Assembly (NCBI GenBank): GCA_015486505.1
Contig: WFRP01000097.1
Coordinates: forward strand, 1 to 11,099
From: Pseudomonadota bacterium
Lineage (GTDB): Bacteria; Desulfobacterota; Anaeroferrophillalia; Anaeroferrophillales; Tharpellaceae
DNA: 11,099 nucleotides
Direction of reading: 5' to 3'
Below, piece by piece: positions 6,626-11,099 of the stretch. The position numbers and the translations under genes are program-made. Positions within the stretch are counted from its first letter, which is position 1. Every line of letters starts with the position of its first letter. Under the pieces are notes generated by a model. The model did no database searches. It saw nothing but the letters and a program-made list of their open reading frames with translations, and was not told where the DNA came from.

Positions 6626-7627
6626 ATGAATATCGGAGTTGTGGGCGCGGGCAGTTGGGGGTCCGCTCTGGCTGATCTTCTGGCGCGGATCGGCCATCAG
6701 GTAACCCTGTGGGCCTTTGAGAAGGATCTGGTTGAGAGAATGCGGGCGACCCGTGAGAATGATCTTTTTCTGCCCGATATTAACTTGCATAAAGACTTGC
6801 AATTTACCAACTCTCTGGCTGAAGCGGTTGGCGGCCGGGAGTTGGTTTTGCTGGTTTCACCGTCGCAGTTGCTACGGCGGGTGCTGCGCGAATTGCTGCC
6901 GCATCTTGCAGATGTCAAGGTTCTGGTTTCCGCGGCCAAGGGGATTGAAAATGATTCCCTGATGACGATGTCCCAGGTGATTGAGGCGGAACTTGCCGCC
7001 GTCGGCCGTAAGCTGCCGCTGGCATTTCTTTCCGGGCCCTCATTTGCCCGTGAAGTCGCTGGGGGCCTGCCGACCGCCGTGGTCGCCGCCGCCGAAGATC
7101 TGGCGGTTGCTGAACTGGTGCAGAAGATTTTCAGCGGCGAACGTTTTCGGGTCTATACCAATACTGATGTTATCGGTATCGAGTTTGGCGGCGCCTTGAA
7201 AAATGTTATGGCTTTGGCCGCCGGTATCGCCGACGGCTTAGGCTTCGGTGCCAATACCCGGGCCGCGCTGATTACACGGGGATTATCCGAGATGACCCGT
7301 CTGGGGGTTGCGGCCGGCGCCCGGCCGGAAACCTTCGCCGGCCTTGCCGGGATGGGGGATCTGGTTTTAACCTGTACCGGAAATCTTTCGCGCAATCGCA
7401 CGGTTGGCCTGGAGTTGGGCCGGGGCCGTTCTTTAGTGGATATCCTGGCCGGTATGAATATGGTGGCGGAAGGGGTCAAAACGACAATTTCCACCTACCA
7501 ACTGGCGGCGAAACTTAAGGTTTCGGCCCCGATTACCGAACAGGTGTATAAAATTTTGGAAGAGGGCAAAGACCCGCGCCAGGCGGTGACGGATCTTTTG
7601 CGCAGAAGCCTCAAATCCGAGGTCTGA
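6626..7627 (+). CDS. gpsA: NAD(P)-dependent glycerol-3-phosphate dehydrogenase
   Basis: Reduces dihydroxyacetone phosphate to sn-glycerol 3-phosphate, the backbone for phospholipid synthesis, in the cytosol. The 333-aa product matches GpsA throughout. It has an N-terminal Rossmann motif GAGSWGSALA (7-16), VSAAKGIE (101-108) with Lys105, FLSGPSFAREV (134-144), and EFGGALKNVMALAAGI (186-201) with the catalytic Lys192. GLAGMGDLVLTC (239-250) carries Asp245. GAG-WG and both lysines are as in active enzymes. GAGG (6614-6617) lies 8 nt before the ATG. It begins after the 366-bp repeat-bearing gap, so it probably has its own promoter, which I could not fix. dapB follows 28 nt later, likely in the same transcript. 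Confidence 0.96.
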   Translation: MNIGVVGAGSWGSALADLLARIGHQVTLWAFEKDLVERMRATRENDLFLPDINLHKDLQFTNSLAEAVGGRELVLLVSPSQLLRRVLRELLPHLADVKVLVSAAKGIENDSLMTMSQVIEAELAAVGRKLPLAFLSGPSFAREVAGGLPTAVVAAAEDLAVAELVQKIFSGERFRVYTNTDVIGIEFGGALKNVMALAAGIADGLGFGANTRAALITRGLSEMTRLGVAAGARPETFAGLAGMGDLVLTCTGNLSRNRTVGLELGRGRSLVDILAGMNMVAEGVKTTISTYQLAAKLKVSAPITEQVYKILEEGKDPRQAVTDLLRRSLKSEV

Positions 7628-7655
7628 TCTAATCTTAAACAGGAAAAAATAATTT

Positions 7656-8432
7656 ATGTTGCAGATAGCAGTTGTCGGAGCTTCGGGGCGAATGGGCGGC
7701 GCCTTTATGGAGTTTGTTGAAAATGTTGAAGATGTTGCGGCCCTGGCGGTTTCAGCTCAATTGCTTGGGGCGGATGATTTTTCGCAGCTTGAAACCGCGC
7801 TTGAAAGTGACGGTATCGATGTTGTTGTCGATTTCAGTACGCCTGAGGCCAGTCTGAAACTTGCAGTCTGGGCGGCAAAAAATGCCAAACCGATGGTGAT
7901 TGGGACCACCGGTTTTACCGCGGAGCAACTTGATAAATTGGCCGAGACTCTACAAGCGGTCGCCGTTTTACTGAGTCCGAATATGAGTACGATGATGAAT
8001 ATTTCCTGGCGGATGGTGAGTAACGCGGCCAAGGTTCTGCCTCAGGATACCATCGATGTTGAGATTGTGGAACGCCATCATCGTAATAAACGCAACGCTC
8101 CGAGCAGCACGGCTCTGCAGATGGCCCGGATTGTTGCTGAAAAACGGGGCTGGTCGCTTTCTGAATCCCTGCGCCGCAATTCCCGCTGGGGTATCCTGGG
8201 AGAGCGGCCGCGGAAAGAGATTGCGATCTCCAGTATTCGGGGCGGCACCTTAAACAGTGAACATACAATTATTTTTGCCGGTTCCGGTGAGAGTCTTGAG
8301 GTGACTCATCGCAGCCAGACCCTGGAGCCGTTTGCTAAAGGGGCGTTGCGGGCTTCCCGCTGGATTGTCAAACAGCCGGCCGGGGTCTATGACCTTCTGG
8401 ATATGTTGGGTCTGCCGGAAGTTCTTTTTTAA
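7656..8432 (+). CDS. dapB: 4-hydroxy-tetrahydrodipicolinate reductase, divergent
   Basis: DapB reduces the DapA product with NAD(P)H. The 258-aa protein keeps the Rossmann motif VGASGRMG (7-14), VVDFSTPEAS (57-66), IGTTGF (82-87), the catalytic pair HH (141-142) with Lys145, and the usual C-terminus around GVYDLLDMLGL. Compared with the E. coli sequence as I recall it, several signature positions differ. K-x-DAPSGTA reads KRNAPSSTA (145-153). NFSVGVN reads NMSTMMN (109-115). GEH reads SEH (201-203). The loop after the first Rossmann strand, which sets NADH/NADPH choice, is about 20 residues shorter. Location beside gpsA and near dapA/dapF supports the name. It may be an active divergent lineage or may have altered kinetics. 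AGGA (7641-7644) lies 11 nt before the ATG. The 3' end overlaps the convergent LysR gene. Confidence 0.88.
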   Translation: MLQIAVVGASGRMGGAFMEFVENVEDVAALAVSAQLLGADDFSQLETALESDGIDVVVDFSTPEASLKLAVWAAKNAKPMVIGTTGFTAEQLDKLAETLQAVAVLLSPNMSTMMNISWRMVSNAAKVLPQDTIDVEIVERHHRNKRNAPSSTALQMARIVAEKRGWSLSESLRRNSRWGILGERPRKEIAISSIRGGTLNSEHTIIFAGSGESLEVTHRSQTLEPFAKGALRASRWIVKQPAGVYDLLDMLGLPEVLF

Positions 8433-9321
8433 GGATGAATTGACTTAAGGCTGCGGCCAGAGGCGAGAGGCTCCGGTCACGGCTGGAAATGAGATAGAAC
8501 GGCCGATAAATCGGCTCTCCCGGCAGTTGCAGTTTGATTAATTTTTGGTTTTCAAGGTCTTCAGCGACGGCAAGGCTGGAGAGCACGGCAACCCCCAGAT
8601 GATTTTTTAAGGCCTGGCGGATGGCTTCGGCACTGCCCATTTCGGCGATTATATTTAAGTCGCTGAGATAGTTGAGGCCGAGCTGTGCCAGGGCTTTTTC
8701 GAATGTGCGGCGGGTGCCGGAACCCTTTTCCCGAATTATAAAAGGGAGCTTTCTTAAATTATCCGAGGTTAACTGGCGGGGGATTTTCAGCTCCGTAACC
8801 ATCTCGGGGCCGGCGACCAGAATAAGTTCATCGGCAAGGCAGCGGTGGGAGTTAAACTCATTTTTCGGGGCCGGGGCGCCGACCAGACCCAGTTCGAGTT
8901 CGCCGTCGGCGACAAGATTGGTAATCGAGTTGCTGTCGCCGATTTTGAGGGTTATTCGCGCCTGGCGATGCTGAGTGCAGAAATGGCCGATTAGCGCCGG
9001 GAGAATATACTCTCCCGAGGTGTTGCTGCCGCCGATTTCAAGGTTGCCGGTAGCGGCATTGGCGTAGAGGTTCAGCTCTTTGGCGGCGCGCTCCTGCAGG
9101 GTAAAGATGCGTCGGGCAAAGGGGTGGAACAGCTCTCCCGCCGGGGTTAAACGAACTCCGCGTCTGCCGCGCTCGATCAGTTTGACTTTTAGCTGTTCTT
9201 CCAGAGCTTTGAGATGGCCGCTGACCGTTGGTTGGGTGAGATGGATTTTTTCCGCCGCCCGGCTGAAATTTAAAAGTTCACTGACGGCAAGGAAAACCTG
9301 AATCTGGCGCATTTCGAGCAT
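8368..9321 (-). CDS. LysR family transcriptional regulator (CysL / selenium-metabolism-associated type)
   Basis: A 317-aa DNA-binding regulator. The N-terminal winged HTH (about 4-63) has the family run FSRAAEKIHLTQPTVSGHLK (19-38) and LTPAGE (58-63). The effector-binding domain (about 92-295) contains the CysL/CbbR-type features GEYILP, ADGELELGLVGAP and EKGSGTR. I would place it near CysL or the selenium-metabolism-associated LysR group, but the ligand cannot be read. GGAG (plus-strand 9333-9336) lies 11 nt before the ATG. A second ATG three codons on is also possible. The last ~20 residues, rich in Pro and Arg, are encoded antisense to the dapB 3' end and extend past the expected end of the fold. 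It is divergent from the PAS/GGDEF-mqnB pair, the classic arrangement for a LysR target and autoregulation. Confidence 0.9.
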   Translation of the reverse strand: MLEMRQIQVFLAVSELLNFSRAAEKIHLTQPTVSGHLKALEEQLKVKLIERGRRGVRLTPAGELFHPFARRIFTLQERAAKELNLYANAATGNLEIGGSNTSGEYILPALIGHFCTQHRQARITLKIGDSNSITNLVADGELELGLVGAPAPKNEFNSHRCLADELILVAGPEMVTELKIPRQLTSDNLRKLPFIIREKGSGTRRTFEKALAQLGLNYLSDLNIIAEMGSAEAIRQALKNHLGVAVLSSLAVAEDLENQKLIKLQLPGEPIYRPFYLISSRDRSLSPLAAALSQFILKKELPADPTYPEGHRPRPAV

Positions 9322-9358
9322 GGTTTATTGGTCTCCAAAAGTATCTGGGTGAATTCGG

Positions 9359-9373
9359 GTTGGATTTTGCAAC
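9359..9373. promoter_or_regulatory. Candidate LysR box (GTTG-N7-CAAC)
   Basis: In the 120-bp gap between the divergent LysR and PAS/GGDEF genes, GTTG-N7-CAAC forms a dyad containing the T-N11-A core of LysR-type sites. A second dyad, GTTG-N5-CAAC, lies at 9397-9409 on a similar half-site, 38 bp away. This is the spacing range of paired recognition and activation sites. No clear sigma-70 promoter is visible in the gap. Confidence 0.35.
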
Positions 9374-9441
9374 TGTCACTCAATAGATGAAAAAGAGTTG
9401 TTCGTCAACCCACCTTTTGCGATGTGAGCGGAGTGAAAATT

Positions 9442-10272
9442 ATGACTGTTGCTGATGAAAATATTTTAGCGGCGATTGCTACTGGAACCGGTTGTGGTAT
9501 AGTGATAGTAGATGCTGCCGACAGGATAGAATACTGGAGTCCGCAACTGGAAGTGGTAAGCGGTTTGACCGCCGACCAGGTAGTTGGGCAGCCCTGGTCG
9601 GAATTACTGCTGTCTTCCGGTCTTTCAGAAGGTGGAGGCGATGACGCTGACGATGAACTGGTTGATGCTGCGACAGTGCTGTCGGGAGTTGCTTTTTATC
9701 CTGAAGATGCGGATACTGCAGACTCCGGCGGTCGCCGGGTCGGGATTTTGCGTTTAACCTCACAATGTCTGGATGATGTTGATAATTTTCCGTTCGCGGC
9801 TGAGACCGCAAACGGAATTCCGAGTCGCCGGGCAATGTTTGAACTTATCCAGAGTCAAATCGCATTCCGTGTTCGCTACCAAACGCCCTTTGCTTTACTC
9901 TTTTTGCGGATCAAAAACTATCAGAGCTTTGTTGATGTGCTGGGTTCTGAAGTCTGGGATATAACCAACCGGTTAATTTTTGATCAACTCAGTTCAATAA
10001 TTCGTATGGCTGATAGCGTTGGACTCTATGATGAGTCAACCTTCTGGGTGGTTCTGGCAAATTCAACGCTTAGCGGAGCCCGGGTCGCGGCGGAAAAGAT
10101 TAAACGTCTCGGCAGTTCTATGAAAGTTGATTCCCTGGATATTTTTCTTTCGGTTGCCGTCGCCGGAGTCGTGGCTCATCCGGGTGATAATTGCGACACC
10201 ATGGTCGATCGTGGTTTGGCGCAGATTGAGAAGGCCCTTGAATCTTCTTCCGGCCTGGTGGTGACCGAATAA
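9442..10272 (+). CDS. PAS domain protein with degenerate (inactive) GGDEF domain
   Basis: A 276-aa cytosolic protein from ATG 9442 (GGAGTG at 9430-9435). A longer GTG start at 9424 is possible but less supported. Residues about 6-58 look like a PAS sensor (GIVIVDAADRIEYWSP, 19-34). An acidic linker follows (63-80). Residues about 123-270 align to a GGDEF domain, with NGIPSRRAMFELI (124-136) matching the usual TGLPNRR-x-F opening. The catalytic elements are gone: LDID-x-FK reads LRIKNYQ (155-161), losing both metal-binding positions, and GGDEF reads DESTF (197-201). Diguanylate cyclase activity is therefore not expected; a regulatory or protein-binding role is more likely. No RxxD inhibitory site or EAL domain is visible. 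mqnB starts 3 nt after its stop, so the two are probably co-translated. Confidence 0.8.
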   Translation: MTVADENILAAIATGTGCGIVIVDAADRIEYWSPQLEVVSGLTADQVVGQPWSELLLSSGLSEGGGDDADDELVDAATVLSGVAFYPEDADTADSGGRRVGILRLTSQCLDDVDNFPFAAETANGIPSRRAMFELIQSQIAFRVRYQTPFALLFLRIKNYQSFVDVLGSEVWDITNRLIFDQLSSIIRMADSVGLYDESTFWVVLANSTLSGARVAAEKIKRLGSSMKVDSLDIFLSVAVAGVVAHPGDNCDTMVDRGLAQIEKALESSSGLVVTE

Positions 10273-10275
10273 CTT

Positions 10276-10920
10276 ATGCAGTTAATCTGTGCCGCGGTTA
10301 TTGAAGAGTTGCAACCCTTGCTTGATACCGGTACTTTTAAGCCGGAAGGAGAGAAACTGTTCAGGCATTGCCGCCGACCGTTGCTGCTTGCCGCCCTGGG
10401 GGTCGGGCTGGTTGATTTTGCCGGCGGTTTGCAGGCGATGCTGCGTGATTTTGCGGTTGAAAAGGCTTTATTGACCGGAACCTGCGGGGTTTATCCTGAA
10501 GCTCTGGCCAAATATCCCCTGGGAACTCTGGTGGTGCCGGAAAAGGTTTCAATCGGCGATCTTTCCGCGATGGAAAAAAGCGGTTACTTCCCGCCGCCGG
10601 TAATTCCCGGCGTTAATCTGGATGAAGAACACTTCCGCAACCTTCTGCCGGTCACCGGAGGGCATTGTTTAACCCTGGCAACCATTACGGCTGATGATCG
10701 GTTGGCAATTCGACTTGCCCGCCACTATCAGGCCCAGTTTGAACAGATGGAAGCCTATGCTTTCGCCCGGATATGTCAGCTTAACCGGGTCACCGGGACC
10801 GCGCTTTTCGCGGTCGCCAATCAGGTCGGCAGCGCCGGCCACGCGCAGTGGCGGGCTAACGCCGGCCAAGGTGCGCTTACGGCCGCTGATCTAATCCGCA
10901 AAAGGTTTGCTTTGGCTTGA
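10276..10920 (+). CDS. mqnB: Nucleoside phosphorylase family protein, probable futalosine hydrolase
   Basis: Probably hydrolyses futalosine to dehypoxanthinyl-futalosine and hypoxanthine, in the chorismate-to-menaquinone (Mqn) pathway. The 214-aa product has the MTA/SAH-nucleosidase fold markers: an early Glu in AAVIEEL (6-12), LGVGLVDFAGGL (41-52), TGTCGVYP (67-74), the strand VVPEKVSIGDL (86-96), and QMEAYAF (157-163) with the ribose-binding Glu159. In place of the MTA-nucleosidase S-D motif near the end it has ANQVGSAGHAQW (181-192), which fits MqnB (S-N-x-V-G...W) better than MTA/SAH nucleosidase. It lies 3 nt after the PAS/GGDEF gene with no strong Shine-Dalgarno, so translational coupling is likely. 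No other mqn gene is in the window. Another nucleosidase specificity cannot be excluded. Confidence 0.75.
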   Translation: MQLICAAVIEELQPLLDTGTFKPEGEKLFRHCRRPLLLAALGVGLVDFAGGLQAMLRDFAVEKALLTGTCGVYPEALAKYPLGTLVVPEKVSIGDLSAMEKSGYFPPPVIPGVNLDEEHFRNLLPVTGGHCLTLATITADDRLAIRLARHYQAQFEQMEAYAFARICQLNRVTGTALFAVANQVGSAGHAQWRANAGQGALTAADLIRKRFALA

Positions 10921-10947
10921 CAACGAAACAATAATTGTAACTTTTTC

Positions 10948-10976
10948 TTGTCAAGATTAACAGACTGTGGTATCTG
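10948..10976 (+). promoter_or_regulatory. Sigma-70 type promoter of tRNA-Arg
   Basis: TTGTCA (10948-10953) and TATCTG (10971-10976) are separated by exactly 17 bp. The following ggtgcg is a GC-rich discriminator as in stable-RNA promoters. The tRNA begins 24 nt after the -10 box, leaving a short 5' leader. Confidence 0.6.
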
Positions 10977-11000
10977 GTGCGTCCTGAAAAAATCAGATTC

Positions 11001-11077
11001 GGGCAATTAGCTCAGCTGGATAGAGTGTTGGCCTCCGAAGCCAAAGGTCGTGGGTTCGAATCCCGCATTGCCCGCCA
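11001..11077 (+). tRNA. tRNA-Arg (anticodon CCG)
   Basis: A complete 77-nt cloverleaf. The acceptor is GGGCAAT (11001-11007) / ATTGCCC (11067-11073). The D arm is GCTC/GAGT (11010-11026). The anticodon stem is TTGGC/GCCAA (11028-11032, 11040-11044) with loop CTCCGAA, which puts anticodon CCG at 11035-11037 and reads CGG. The variable loop is 5 nt. The T arm is GTGGG/CCCGC with TTCGAAT. The discriminator is G, and CCA is encoded (11075-11077). No clear terminator is visible in the 22 nt left in the window. Confidence 0.97.
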
Positions 11078-11099
11078 ATAAAATCAAAGGCTTAGTTAA

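Noticed and set aside
6358..6629. Short readings across the 26-bp array
   Set aside because: The repeat length is not a multiple of 3, so the same peptide appears frame by frame in several readings on both strands; no start signals or family resemblance.
9424..9441. GTG start for the PAS/GGDEF gene
   Set aside because: The ATG at 9442 has GGAGTG at good distance; the GTG has no comparable site.
10917..10922. TTGACA as a -35 box for the tRNA
   Set aside because: No -10-like hexamer lies 16-18 bp downstream, whereas TTGTCA at 10948 with TATCTG at 10971 fits exactly.

Overview
The window looks like chromosomal DNA of a Gram-negative bacterium, most likely an anaerobe of the Desulfobacterota (old Deltaproteobacteria) or a near relative. 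This is an inference from gene content: a stand-alone heptose-7-phosphate kinase (lipopolysaccharide core), a DUF4416 protein, a futalosine-type menaquinone enzyme, an AspT/YidE-type carrier and a LysR regulator resembling those seen in selenium/sulfur metabolism. The genes share a similar GC-rich style; the intergenic DNA is markedly more AT-rich. I see no phage, transposase or CRISPR genes.

Layout. (1) 1-526: 3' end of a multicopper-oxidase-like gene (+). (2) 527-811: gap between convergent genes, with a diverged 30-bp inverted repeat built from 10-bp units. (3) 812-2476: AspT/YidE-family transporter with two RCK_C domains (-). (4) 2477-2941: AT-rich divergent spacer with palindromes and a structured element present in two tandem copies. 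(5) 2942-6259: close-packed cluster hldA - DUF4416 - dapF - dapA (+). (6) 6260-6625: 366-bp spacer with a probable terminator and four tandem copies of a 26-bp repeat. (7) 6626-8432: gpsA - dapB (+). (8) 8368-9321: LysR regulator (-), its 3' end overlapping the 3' end of dapB by 65 bp. (9) 9442-10920: PAS/degenerate-GGDEF protein followed 3 nt later by a probable mqnB (+). (10) 10948-11077: promoter and complete tRNA-Arg(CCG).

How the genes fit together. dapA, dapB and dapF supply three steps of the diaminopimelate/lysine pathway (peptidoglycan and protein), gpsA supplies sn-glycerol 3-phosphate for phospholipids, and hldA makes the heptose precursor of the LPS core. Together they form an envelope-precursor cluster. 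Downstream, a signalling-type protein with a dead GGDEF domain is translationally linked to a menaquinone-pathway hydrolase, opposite a LysR regulator.

I did not find a convincing new multi-gene system. The most unusual items are the tandem structured element upstream of hldA, the 4 x 26-bp repeat, the multicopper-oxidase domain lacking its type-1 copper cysteine, the dapB product with several altered family motifs, and the DESTF-for-GGDEF protein coupled to mqnB.
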